Assembly (NCBI GenBank): GCA_031255355.1
Contig: JAIRSR010000269.1
Span: 1-13,115, forward strand
Length of the DNA stretch: 13,115 nt
Origin: Clostridiales bacterium
Lineage (GTDB): Bacteria; Bacillota; Clostridia; Monoglobales; Firm-18
Direction: 5' to 3'
Position 1 is the stretch's first letter. Each line of letters starts with the position of its first letter. Positions 1 to 7,166 of this stretch are shown piece by piece. The translations under genes and the position numbers were made by a program. The notes under the pieces are model-generated. The model did not search any database, had not been told where the DNA came from, and saw only the letters and a list, made by a program, of their open reading frames with translations.

Positions 1-619
1 GGTTGTATACGTCGGCGCCGGAAAAATCGCCGCTCCACGTATTTGCCGGGTCGTCAGCGTCGGTTACGGTGAAGTTCACCTCGTTGCCGTCGAATACCAC
101 CGTCCAATCATGGTATCTGTAACCTCCCGCTTCCCACGGCGTAGGGCAATACGCGGTTTGCACCGCCGTGCCGTTCACCACAACCAGCGCGTATGCCGAG
201 CGGAGCGGCACGTTCTCGGGTGCGCGGCCTTCCTGTGCGCCCGAGAAGCCGAACTCGATATAGGAAGTTTCGCTCGCGTTTACCGCCAAGCGAACGCCGA
301 TAATATCCCACCCCCAACCGGTGGTGAATTGTGCCTTGTCAATTGATGTAAGGATATAGTTTTTCAACTCAAAATTGGCGGCGGTCACCCATGCCCATCT
401 GTCCTCGACGTTCAAGCCGTTTTCAAGCCACGCGAAGCCCGCCGCCTTTCCCCACTCGCTGTGTTCCGGCCCGTATACTACCGAGGTGTTCCATTGGTAG
501 TCCACGCCGTCGGCGGTGGTTCCCGAAGCAATCACATTCCGCGCGTTCGCGTCGGCAAGCACCGCGTTTGCTGAACCGATTGCGGCGTTTTCCGAAGTGT
601 ATCCGGTGAAATCGTCGTC
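1..619 (-). repeat. Tandem repeat copy 2 (partial, 619 of 732 bp)
   Basis: The second copy of the 244-codon repeat is cut by the window edge. The bases at 1-298 differ from copy 1 at only about 7 positions, while the block at 299-425 differs at about 39 of 127 positions (both counted by eye). Further copies beyond the window cannot be excluded. Confidence 0.95.
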
Positions 620-1459
620 ATAGTCGTACACTTCCGGCGCTTCGCCGCTGTAATTCAGTTTCATGTTGGCAAGGGCGGAAGCATCGTCCCCCTTTGCGTA
701 AAACGCGGCGGGATACGTTGCCCCGGTGCGGAGGTTGTATACGTCGGCGCCGGAAAAATCGCCGCTCCACGTATTTGCCGGGTCGTCAGCGTCGGTTACG
801 GTGAAGTTCACCTCGTTGCCGTCGAATACCACCGTCCAATCGAAGTATCTGTAACCTCCCGCGTCCCACGGCGTAGGGCAGTACGCGGTTTGCGCCGCCG
901 TGCCGTTCACCACAACCAGCGCGTATGCCGAGCGGAGCGGCACGTTCTCGGGTGCGCGGCCTTCCTGTGCGCCTGAGAAGCCGAACTCGATATAGGAAGT
1001 TTCGCTCGCGTTTACCGCCAAGCGAACGCCTGTCGGGTTAAAGCCCCAAATGATAGTAAATTGTGCCTCGTCAACCGAGGTAAGAAGATAGTTTTTCAAC
1101 TCGAAATTGGCAGTCGTCACCCACGCCCAATAATCATGAACGTTCAAACCACCGTCCAGCCACGCGAAGCCCGCCGCCTTTCCCCACTCGCTGTGTTCCG
1201 GCCCGTATACTACCGAGGTGTTCCATTGGTAGTCCACACCGTCGGCGGTGGTTCCCGAAGCAATCACATTCCGCGCGTTCGCGTCGGCGAGTACCGCGTT
1301 ATTCGCGCCGATTGCCGCGTTTTCCGAAGTATACCCGGTGAAATCGTCGTCGTAAGCATATCCTCCCGCTTCCGCGCCCGTGTAGGTCAAGTTCACCCCG
1401 CCAAGCGCCATAGCGCATACAACGGTGAACGCAAGCATCCTCAATAACGTCTTTTTCAT
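1..1459 (-). CDS. Secreted tandem-repeat protein, lectin-like beta sandwich (3' end cut by window)
   Basis: The reading frame starts at ATG 1459 and stays open for 486 codons to the window edge, so the C-terminus is missing. AGGAG at 1468-1472 lies 8 nt before the ATG. Residues 1-31 look like a Sec signal peptide: MKK, a hydrophobic core, then a likely AEA cleavage site. There is no lipobox. From residue 37 the protein consists of 244-residue repeats starting DDDFTGYTSENAAIG; one copy is complete and 206 residues of a second are visible. Each copy is rich in aromatic residues and alternating beta-type segments (for example WTVVFDGNEVNFTVTDADD), which recalls LamG/concanavalin-A-like carbohydrate-binding jelly rolls. 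The fold is inferred from pattern only, and I see no catalytic motif. The gene follows the second permease by 58 nt with no clear terminator, so it is probably the last or a late gene of the importer operon. A surface glycan-binding or adhesion role is plausible but unproven. Confidence 0.8.
   Translation of the reverse strand, partial: MKKTLLRMLAFTVVCAMALGGVNLTYTGAEAGGYAYDDDFTGYTSENAAIGANNAVLADANARNVIASGTTADGVDYQWNTSVVYGPEHSEWGKAAGFAWLDGGLNVHDYWAWVTTANFELKNYLLTSVDEAQFTIIWGFNPTGVRLAVNASETSYIEFGFSGAQEGRAPENVPLRSAYALVVVNGTAAQTAYCPTPWDAGGYRYFDWTVVFDGNEVNFTVTDADDPANTWSGDFSGADVYNLRTGATYPAAFYAKGDDASALANMKLNYSGEAPEVYDYDDDFTGYTSENAAIGSANAVLADANARNVIASGTTADGVDYQWNTSVVYGPEHSEWGKAAGFAWLENGLNVEDRWAWVTAANFELKNYILTSIDKAQFTTGWGWDIIGVRLAVNASETSYIEFGFSGAQEGRAPENVPLRSAYALVVVNGTAVQTAYCPTPWEAGGYRYHDWTVVFDGNEVNFTVTDADDPANTWSGDFSGADVYN
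620..1351 (-). repeat. Tandem repeat copy 1 (732 bp, 244 codons)
   Basis: This is the complete first copy of the in-frame tandem repeat, encoding residues 37-280 of the secreted protein. The period of 732 bp was found by aligning base 1 with base 733 and following the match. Most of the alignment with copy 2 is about 97-98% identical, but the block at 1031-1157 differs strongly from its counterpart. Confidence 0.95.
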
Positions 1460-1517
1460 ACATCTCACTCCTTTTGAAATTTAGTGGATTATTTTTAAGC
1501 CCGAATCAAGGTGTAAA

Positions 1518-2390
1518 TCAGCCCTTTACCGCGCCCGCCGAAAGACCGCTGATGAAAAAGCGGTTGCCGACGGCATACGCGGCGAGTACCGGAAGCAGCG
1601 CGACCACACTTCCCGCAAGCATAAGGTTCCAACTTGTCGCCGCGCCGTCACTGCGTTGGAGCGACATCAACCCTACAATCAAAGTCTGCTGTTCCGGCGC
1701 GGCGGCGGTGAAAATCGTCGGCATGAGGTAATCGTTCCACGACGCTTGAAAGGCGAGTATGGCAATGGTCGCGAGAATCGGCTTCAAAAGCGGCATAATG
1801 ACGCGGAAAAAGATGCCCGTAAAGCCGCAGCCGTCAATTTCCGCCGCCTCGTCCAATTCTCGCGGCAACGCCTTTACAAAGCCGCGCACCAGGTAGATGT
1901 TCACAATCGGAATCCCGAACAACTGCATAAAAATCAACGCGCCCAAGCCTTGGTTGATATGCAGGGAGGAAAGTATCGCCATTTTGGGATAGATATCCAA
2001 CCCGCCCGTTTTGACGAACAACAACGCCGTAAAGCAAGCGAACACCGCCTTTTTGCCGGGGAACTCCCCCCGCGCGAACACGTAGCCCGCCATTGCGGAA
2101 ATTGTCACGGTAATGAACACGTTCGCCAGCGTGTAATAGGAACTGTTCCACAGCAGACGAAGCACGTTGAACCCCTCCGCGTTCAGAATCGCGCGATAGT
2201 TGCCGAGCGTCGGCAGTTTAGGGAACACCGCGCCCGGGTCTGTCATAATTTCCATATTGCTCTTGAACGAGCCGAGAAAGGTGTACACAAGCGGGAACAG
2301 CGTAAGCGCAAGCGCGAGGGTGAGTATGATATAATCCACCGCCGCCGCTGCCGCGCTCTTTTTCCCGCCGATACGCGTATTGCCGTTCAT
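1518..2390 (-). CDS. Carbohydrate ABC transporter permease, MalG/CUT1 type
   Basis: This is an inner-membrane subunit of a binding-protein-dependent sugar importer, 290 residues, the usual size for the MalG-like half of the CUT1 pair. Six or so hydrophobic segments are visible, the first at about residues 19-40. The EAA loop that docks the ATPase is clear at residues 178-203 (ELDEAAEIDGCGF followed by FFRVIMPLLKP). The C-terminus, FFISGLSAGAVKG, is typical of this family. I chose ATG 2390 because GGAGGG at 2398-2403 is well spaced for it. The in-frame ATG at 2405, one base after the upstream stop, has no such site. The gene is co-directional with the other permease (16-nt gap) and the binding protein. 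No ATPase is encoded nearby; many Bacillota use a shared MsmX-type ATPase. The sugar substrate cannot be read from the sequence. Confidence 0.95.
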   Translation of the reverse strand: MNGNTRIGGKKSAAAAAVDYIILTLALALTLFPLVYTFLGSFKSNMEIMTDPGAVFPKLPTLGNYRAILNAEGFNVLRLLWNSSYYTLANVFITVTISAMAGYVFARGEFPGKKAVFACFTALLFVKTGGLDIYPKMAILSSLHINQGLGALIFMQLFGIPIVNIYLVRGFVKALPRELDEAAEIDGCGFTGIFFRVIMPLLKPILATIAILAFQASWNDYLMPTIFTAAAPEQQTLIVGLMSLQRSDGAATSWNLMLAGSVVALLPVLAAYAVGNRFFISGLSAGAVKG

Positions 2391-2397
2391 GCGCCGT

Positions 2398-2403
2398 CCC
2401 TCC
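2398..2403 (-). promoter_or_regulatory. Ribosome binding site deciding the MalG-like start
   Basis: The minus strand reads GGAGGG here, ahead of ATG 2390 with a standard spacer. It lies inside the first codons of the longer alternative frame from ATG 2405, which argues that the shorter 290-residue protein is the true product. Confidence 0.7.
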
Positions 2404-2406
2404 ATG

Positions 2407-3333
2407 TCATGTGTTTTCGTCCATAGTCCCGCTCACCCTGCTGTACACGAACGCGATTACCGCGAACAGTACGGTAGTTACCGCCGACATCGCGCAGCCG
2501 TACCCGAGCGGCGGCAGGTTGTGGGACGAGATAAAGCCCGGCACGAATTGCCGCGTTAAGTACGACATCACCGAAAATGACTGTCCGCCCGGTGCGCCGT
2601 TGGTCAGCACCAAGACGATTTCATTCACGCTAAGGGTACCAATCAGCGACAGCAGCAGCACGGTGCGGAACACCGGGGCGATCATCGGCAGTGTAATCCG
2701 AAAGAACACCGCGCCGCCCGACGCGCCGTCCAACGCCGCCGATTCATACACCTCCGCCGGTACGTTGGTCAACGCCGCCAACAGGTACATCACGTTTACG
2801 CCGAACGTGTTCCAAATCCCCGCCAGCGTAAGCGCGGTAAGCGAGAGGGCTTTGGACGAAAACCAATCGACTTCGGCTTCGATCACACCCAACCGCATCA
2901 AAATTCCGTTGAACACGCCGAAGTAGGAAAACAGGTTGGAAAACACCAAGCCGACCACCGCGATACTGATGACGCTCGGCAAATAGTACACGGAGCGGAA
3001 AAACCCGCTTGCCTTGCCGCGTCTGCTCAAAATCACAGCCAAAATCATCGCCGCGCTCAACTCAACCGGCATTTTCATCACCGCCATAAGCAGTGTGTTT
3101 CCCCACATACGCCAATAGGTGAAGTCCTTTGTGAGCATCGTCGCGAAATTTTCCCACCCGACAAACCGCGCGTTGACCGCAACGCCGTTGTAGGAGTACA
3201 GCGACCACGCGAACGTCCACAAAACCGGGTACACGGTAAACACCAAATAGCCTATGATAGGCAGCGCCAGCATAAGATAGCATTGCAGCGTTATCCTACG
3301 CCGTTTCGCCGCCGCGCCGGGGTTGCTTCTCAT
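2407..3333 (-). CDS. Carbohydrate ABC transporter permease, MalF/UgpA/CUT1 type
   Basis: This is the partner membrane subunit of the sugar importer. From ATG 3333 it has 308 residues, a normal UgpA/LplB-like length. A basic N-terminus (AAAKRRR) precedes the first membrane helix at about residues 18-44. Further helices follow, and the EAA loop is at residues 194-220 (EVYESAALDGASGG then FFRITLPMIAP). The stop TGA at 2407-2409 is 16 nt before the chosen start of the next permease. The start is uncertain. ATG 3333 has only AAGG at a long 12-nt spacing. GTG 3354 has GGA at 6 nt. A TTG at 3405 would overlap the binding-protein gene by 35 nt and has no good ribosome site. I prefer ATG 3333 because the protein then begins like its family. 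Confidence 0.93.
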   Translation of the reverse strand: MRSNPGAAAKRRRITLQCYLMLALPIIGYLVFTVYPVLWTFAWSLYSYNGVAVNARFVGWENFATMLTKDFTYWRMWGNTLLMAVMKMPVELSAAMILAVILSRRGKASGFFRSVYYLPSVISIAVVGLVFSNLFSYFGVFNGILMRLGVIEAEVDWFSSKALSLTALTLAGIWNTFGVNVMYLLAALTNVPAEVYESAALDGASGGAVFFRITLPMIAPVFRTVLLLSLIGTLSVNEIVLVLTNGAPGGQSFSVMSYLTRQFVPGFISSHNLPPLGYGCAMSAVTTVLFAVIAFVYSRVSGTMDENT

Positions 3334-3370
3334 ACGCAGTTTCACGCCTTTCACGTCCAATCCGGTACTG

Positions 3371-4756
3371 TCATCGTTTATTCTTGCTGATGTAATCCTT
3401 GTCAAGATAGTTGCTCAAAGCGTCCTCCGGGTGATCCGCGAGGTATTTTTCCAACGCCTCGTTCCGCACCCGCGTATAGTCCGCAAGCAACGCCTCAGGT
3501 GTGGAACCGCCGTTCCAAACCTCCTCGATAAAGCGTTTATCCAACGCCGCGTTCGCGCCCATAGAGGACGCGAGGTCCGGCTCCCTCGGGTACAACGCGC
3601 CTAAAGAAGTCATTTGCGCGAACTCCCGCCAGCCCTTTTTCGCGTTCGGCAGGTCGATTCCCGCTACGATGTCCCACTTGTACGGCAAATCCACGCCTTG
3701 CTCGTAAAAATGGCGCAGTGTTTCATCACAGGTAAAGAAGCGCACCGCCTCCAACAACGCCGCGTCCCCGAGTTTCGCGACGGACGCTTTGTTGATCAGC
3801 AGTGAGCCGAACACGTCCGCGCGTTGCTTGTACGCGTTGTCAAGGTCTGCGACGGGAAGCGGAGCAATGCCGAAATCGCAGGTCGCGGGGAATTGGTCGT
3901 TATACACGCCCACGTCAAAGTGAAACGCGATTTTCATACCGACGTTGCCCATAGAGAACTGCGCCCGCGCGGGGTCGTTATCCACACCCTCCGCGCCGGG
4001 GAACACGCTTCCGTCCTCTTTCATGCCGAGGTACGCTTTCATCACGGGCGCGAGCGCGGTATAGTCATATTTGCCCGTTGTCGGGTCAAACCCCATATGC
4101 CCCACGCTTGTTTGCAGCATATTGCCTATGTCACTGCCGAACCAGCCCGGCCATTTCAGCGGCAGAATAATGCCGTACTTCTTGCCTTTCGGGTCGGTCA
4201 GGCGTTTTGCGTACTCCCGCAACTCGTCAAAGGTTTTGGGCGGGGTAGGCTCGCCGTTCGCGTCCACGATTCCCGCCGCCCTGAACATATCCTTATTGTA
4301 CACCAAACCCTGTGTCTGCATGGTAATCGGTACGCCGTACACCTTGCCCTTGTGCTTGACGCTGTACGGCAAATCGCCGTAGGGCGCGATAAATTCCTTG
4401 CCGCCCGCTATGTCCTCCAACGAAACCACGTAGCCGTTATCGGCGTTTTCCGCGATTCCCCCCTCGAACAAATCAGGCGCGGTGCCGTTTTGAAGCGCGA
4501 TTTTCAAAGTCTGGCTATAGGTGGAATCCTTCACTTGATAATCGATGCGGATTCCCTTGTCGCTGCCCTCTGTTTCATTGTAACGCTTGATCCACGCTTC
4601 GTACACCGTTTTGGAGTGTGACGCGGACGACCATACCGTAACGGTTTTTACACCGCCCGCGCCGCCGTCGCCCGCCTTGTTCGCGCAGCCCGCCGACACA
4701 CCCGCCGTCATCGCGGCGCACAACACCGCCGCTAACGCTTTGACCCACCTGTTCAT
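3371..4756 (-). CDS. Extracellular sugar-binding lipoprotein of ABC importer (SBP family 1)
   Basis: This is the solute receptor of the importer, predicted to be tethered to the outer face of the membrane. It has 461 residues, normal for CUT1 binding proteins. Residues 1-23 form a lipoprotein signal peptide ending SAG before Cys24; the -3 residue is Ser rather than the usual Leu, so the lipobox is slightly weak. The mature part opens with VTVWSSASHSKTVYEAWIKRYNE, split here by a family-typical pattern: a beta strand, then a helix with an EAWI-type segment. It later has YGVPITMQTQGLVYNKDMF, a hallmark of this family. AGGGTGG at 4764-4770 is a good ribosome site. It is the first gene of the importer operon, followed by two permeases. 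The ligand is probably an oligosaccharide or sugar conjugate, but nothing in the sequence names it. Confidence 0.95.
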   Translation of the reverse strand: MNRWVKALAAVLCAAMTAGVSAGCANKAGDGGAGGVKTVTVWSSASHSKTVYEAWIKRYNETEGSDKGIRIDYQVKDSTYSQTLKIALQNGTAPDLFEGGIAENADNGYVVSLEDIAGGKEFIAPYGDLPYSVKHKGKVYGVPITMQTQGLVYNKDMFRAAGIVDANGEPTPPKTFDELREYAKRLTDPKGKKYGIILPLKWPGWFGSDIGNMLQTSVGHMGFDPTTGKYDYTALAPVMKAYLGMKEDGSVFPGAEGVDNDPARAQFSMGNVGMKIAFHFDVGVYNDQFPATCDFGIAPLPVADLDNAYKQRADVFGSLLINKASVAKLGDAALLEAVRFFTCDETLRHFYEQGVDLPYKWDIVAGIDLPNAKKGWREFAQMTSLGALYPREPDLASSMGANAALDKRFIEEVWNGGSTPEALLADYTRVRNEALEKYLADHPEDALSNYLDKDYISKNKR

Positions 4757-4787
4757 TATCCAACCACCCTTTCCGTTCGCGTATTTT

Positions 4788-4804
4788 TTTAGAGCCTGTC
4801 TAAA
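4788..4804. repeat. Short perfect inverted repeat in the binding-protein leader
   Basis: The arms TTTAGA and TCTAAA are separated by 5 nt, and lie about 30-50 nt before the binding-protein ATG. On the minus strand the hairpin is followed by A residues rather than T, so it is not a terminator for that strand. It could be a leader hairpin or a protein-binding site; the arms are short and AT-rich, so chance is also possible. Confidence 0.45.
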
Positions 4805-4820
4805 TTTCCGTACACGCCGT

Positions 4821-4853
4821 AAAAAAGACCTGTCAAGGAATCCCTGACAAGTC
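4821..4853 (-). terminator. Rho-independent terminator after the two-component operon
   Basis: On the minus strand a 12-bp stem (4853-4842 paired with 4838-4827, two G-T wobbles) closes a 3-nt loop, ATT, and is followed directly by six T at 4826-4821. It lies about 80 nt past the stop of the response regulator. It fits the classical intrinsic terminator form. Its 5' arm also overlaps the probable transcription start of the importer operon. Confidence 0.85.
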
Positions 4854-4854
4854 T

Positions 4855-4883
4855 ATTATATCACGCTTTTTCCCCTCGGGGAA
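4855..4883 (-). promoter_or_regulatory. Probable promoter of the importer operon (extended -10)
   Basis: The minus strand carries TATAAT at 4860-4855, preceded by TG one base away, which makes an extended -10 element (TGATATAAT). At a 17-nt spacing the -35 position (4883-4878) reads TTCCCC, a poor match to TTGACA. Such a promoter often depends on the extended element or an activator. Transcription would begin near 4848, giving a leader of about 90 nt before the binding-protein ATG. Confidence 0.65.
4870..4883. promoter_or_regulatory. Palindrome over the -35 region, candidate operator
   Basis: The sequence TTCCCCTCGGGGAA has perfect 6-bp arms around a 2-nt centre. It covers the -35 position of the importer promoter and sits between the two-component system and its likely target operon. 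On either strand no T tract follows it closely in the right orientation, so I read it as a possible regulator-binding site rather than a terminator. Which protein would bind is unknown. Confidence 0.4.
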
Positions 4884-4933
4884 GTTGCACTTTCGCGAAC
4901 TTTTCCATTTCTTACCACGTTTTGGGCAATCGC

Positions 4934-5611
4934 CTACCACGTTTCAAAGATGCGCAACTCTTTTAACATTTTAATCATGTCTTTCATAGAGCGGAAGCCG
5001 TATTTTTTCAAAATGCGGGAAACTGTCGTTTTCACGGTGACTTCCTCGATGACCCGCTTTGCCGCGCACTCCTTGTAACTAACGCCGTTGTAGATGTCTT
5101 TCAAAATATCGTATTCATAAGGGGAAAGTTTGACCAAATCGTTAATCAAATGCGGCGCGTTGCACCAATTGTCGTATAACTGCTGTGTTTCTTTCAAAAA
5201 CGCTTTCATCACATCATCCGACGCGCCGTTTGCCTTGTGGTACGTTTCGCGAATCACGTTTACCATACTTTCGCCGTCTACTGATTTGATCACGTATCCG
5301 TCCGCGCCGTTCAGAATGGACAGAAAGATATAGCGGCTGTTGTCGTGACTGGTAAGCATGATGATTTTAAGTTCGGGAAACCGCGATTTCAGCCGGGGAA
5401 GCATATCGATGCCCGACCGCGCCTCGTCCATTTGAATATCCAACAGCAGTAACTCCGCGCCGGAAGTCTCCACCGCCGCCGCGCACCGCTCCGCGTCAGT
5501 TACCGTGCCGACGCATTCCAAATCCTCCGACATATCGACGTATTCCTTGAGCAAAGCGCACAAGTGCGCGGAATCGTCGCAAATGACCAGTTTCACCTTT
5601 TCACTTCCCAT
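4934..5611 (-). CDS. Response regulator, NarL/LuxR-type output domain
   Basis: This is a 225-residue DNA-binding regulator predicted to be phosphorylated by the adjacent kinase. The receiver domain (about residues 6-120) has the acidic pair D12-D13, the phospho-acceptor D58 (LLLLDIQMD), T87 and K109. The C-terminal part, from about residue 161 (LSPYEYDILKDIYNGVSYKE) to 215, matches a GerE/LuxR helix-turn-helix, including the VTVKTTVSRILKKYGFRS recognition-helix region. It follows the kinase stop by 9 nt. GGGAGGAG at 5625-5632 is 13 nt from ATG 5611, which is rather far; a GTG at 5596 has GGAA at 8 nt and is an alternative start that would remove five residues. CUT1 importers in Bacillota are more often paired with AraC-type (YesN) regulators, so a NarL-type partner is less usual. 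The adjacent importer promoter is the likely target, by position only. Confidence 0.95.
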   Translation of the reverse strand: MGSEKVKLVICDDSAHLCALLKEYVDMSEDLECVGTVTDAERCAAAVETSGAELLLLDIQMDEARSGIDMLPRLKSRFPELKIIMLTSHDNSRYIFLSILNGADGYVIKSVDGESMVNVIRETYHKANGASDDVMKAFLKETQQLYDNWCNAPHLINDLVKLSPYEYDILKDIYNGVSYKECAAKRVIEEVTVKTTVSRILKKYGFRSMKDMIKMLKELRIFETW

Positions 5612-5620
5612 AACGCCGCG

Positions 5621-7108
5621 TTAACTCCTCCCAAGCGCGTTGCAGTAGAACGCGCACTGAATATTCGCGTATTTCCCCGGGACGCTCAAAGCGCGCACCT
5701 CACCGTTGTGGCTCACTATGACGTTGCGCACGTAGTCCAGCCCGATTCCTCCGCACCTGCCGCACGGTTTGGTAGAGTAGAACGGCTCAAACACGTGCCG
5801 CAGGTCGCGCTTTTCGATTCCCGCGCCGTTGTCGATAAACTCCAACATGCAATACTCCCCCTCGATGGTCATATCAATGCGGATTTGCGGCGAACGCGCC
5901 GTTTTCTGCATAGACTCCCGCGCGTTCATTAGGATATTGACGAAACACTCGGTTAGGTGGAACGCGTCGCCCTTAATGACGGCGCGGCTCTCACCGTAGT
6001 TGCCGCAAAGTTGAATCTCGCCGTCGTTCATGGTCTTTTCCACCGCGCCGCGCACACATTGCGCAACGTCAACCTCCAGCGTCACAGCGTCGCCCACCGC
6101 CCGCTTCAACATCAAAAGAGTGTTGCTTAGCAGTTCCACGTGCTCCCGTACAATATCCGCGCCGAGCGTGACGTTCCGCGCTACCATTTCCCGCTCGTCC
6201 CGCTCCGAACCAAGGCGAATCAAGTTCAAACACTGCCCCAGCGAGAGGAACGCGTTTTTGTACACGTGCAACTGCATACTCAAATTTTTATTCAGCATCC
6301 GCTTCAGTTCAAAAGCGGTGTTTTTATGTACCAGCGTAAACACACTGAACGGACGGAAGTACAGCAGCAGCAATATGATAATGATGCACATGCCGATAAT
6401 CAAAATCGGCGTGGTGACGAATATATCCGCGTTTTGCAGGCGGGTGGGAAGTTTGGAAACATCGACGTTGTTAAACCATATGTGTGCGAACGCGCCAAGC
6501 CGAAAGGCAATGAGCGTAAAGGCGTTCAGTAGCAAAAGACACGCGCCGGTGACGATGAGGTCTTTCCTCCGCGTGAATATTTTGGACGACGCGATTTGAC
6601 GGACGATTTCGGCAAACGGCGCGAACGCGTACAGCCAAAACACGCACTCCGCCGCCGCGCCGCCGTAACGCGCCAGCAATTGCCGCCACAACCCGAACGG
6701 CAAGCCGCCGTTTTCGGATAGATAAACGCCGTATGCCGTCCCGGGCGTGAGGTATAGAAAAAGAAGCGCGGGGAAACCGAGCAAAAACACGGCAAACCTC
6801 GGCTTCATTCCAATCAGCATCGCGAAACATACGCCGGAAAGCGCCATGAAAAACGACAGGCAAAAGTTGTAAATCAGCACCGTGGTCGGAATCGGCAGAC
6901 GGCTGTTGTGAAAGAACATCACCACATCGTAGTCAATCCCCCCGGGGAACCGCTGCGTAGTCACCTTGGAACTGTATAAAATCGAGGCGAGCAACAGCAG
7001 CGTTATGCCGAACGCCAACAGAAACGTAACGCGCGCAAACCCGCTTTGCAGTTTGAGCAGCGCGAACAACGCCGCCAAAACAATGATAAGCAGAATAGCC
7101 GCAAACAT
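5621..7108 (-). CDS. Membrane sensor histidine kinase with seven-helix N-terminus
   Basis: This 495-residue sensor kinase is predicted to phosphorylate the regulator downstream. The N-terminal half contains about seven hydrophobic segments (near residues 2-18, 27-47, 76-100, 104-121, 155-173, 184-203 and 233-251). It has no large extracytoplasmic domain, so the signal may be sensed within the membrane or in short loops. The cytoplasmic part has a probable phospho-acceptor H281 in LHVYKNAFLSLG, closer to the HxFKN form of citrate/DcuS-like kinases than to the common HE-[LIV]-[RK] form. The ATPase domain is complete: N box NILMNARESM (391-400), DNGAGI (426-431), FEPFYSTK (440-447) and GRCGGIGL (450-457). 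ATG 7108 has GGGGAG at 7115-7120. I do not recognise the membrane sensor family. Confidence 0.93.
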   Translation of the reverse strand: MFAAILLIIVLAALFALLKLQSGFARVTFLLAFGITLLLLASILYSSKVTTQRFPGGIDYDVVMFFHNSRLPIPTTVLIYNFCLSFFMALSGVCFAMLIGMKPRFAVFLLGFPALLFLYLTPGTAYGVYLSENGGLPFGLWRQLLARYGGAAAECVFWLYAFAPFAEIVRQIASSKIFTRRKDLIVTGACLLLLNAFTLIAFRLGAFAHIWFNNVDVSKLPTRLQNADIFVTTPILIIGMCIIIILLLLYFRPFSVFTLVHKNTAFELKRMLNKNLSMQLHVYKNAFLSLGQCLNLIRLGSERDEREMVARNVTLGADIVREHVELLSNTLLMLKRAVGDAVTLEVDVAQCVRGAVEKTMNDGEIQLCGNYGESRAVIKGDAFHLTECFVNILMNARESMQKTARSPQIRIDMTIEGEYCMLEFIDNGAGIEKRDLRHVFEPFYSTKPCGRCGGIGLDYVRNVIVSHNGEVRALSVPGKYANIQCAFYCNALGRS

Positions 7109-7166
7109 AAGCCGCTCCCCCTCTTTTTCCGCGCGAACCCCCGCCCCGCGTCATCACTTAAACCAA

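Noticed and set aside
1031..1157. Variable repeat block as the product of a diversity-generating retroelement
   Set aside because: Substitutions between copies are of all kinds and many are synonymous, not confined to adenine positions. No reverse transcriptase or template repeat is seen in the window.
1..1464. The 732-bp repeat as a CRISPR array or mobile-element duplication
   Set aside because: The period is an exact multiple of three, the frame is continuous through both copies, and there are no spacers, terminal inverted repeats or transposase.
1460..1517. A separate promoter for the repeat protein (TTGATT with a weak -10 near CACTAA)
   Set aside because: The -10 match is poor and the gap is short. 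Co-transcription with the permease gene is simpler, though not proven.
1656..2426. A 256-codon open frame on the plus strand over the MalG-like permease
   Set aside because: It is antisense to a clear permease gene, is rich in Arg, His and Gln as expected from the complementary strand of GC-rich code, and has no recognisable domain.
3824..4621. A 265-codon open frame on the plus strand over the binding-protein gene
   Set aside because: It is antisense to a well-supported lipoprotein gene, has shadow-like His/Arg/Val composition and no family resemblance.
4788..4804. TTTAGA/TCTAAA inverted repeat as a terminator
   Set aside because: On the minus strand it is followed by A rather than T, and on the plus strand there is no gene for it to end. 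The arms are only 6 bp and AT-rich.
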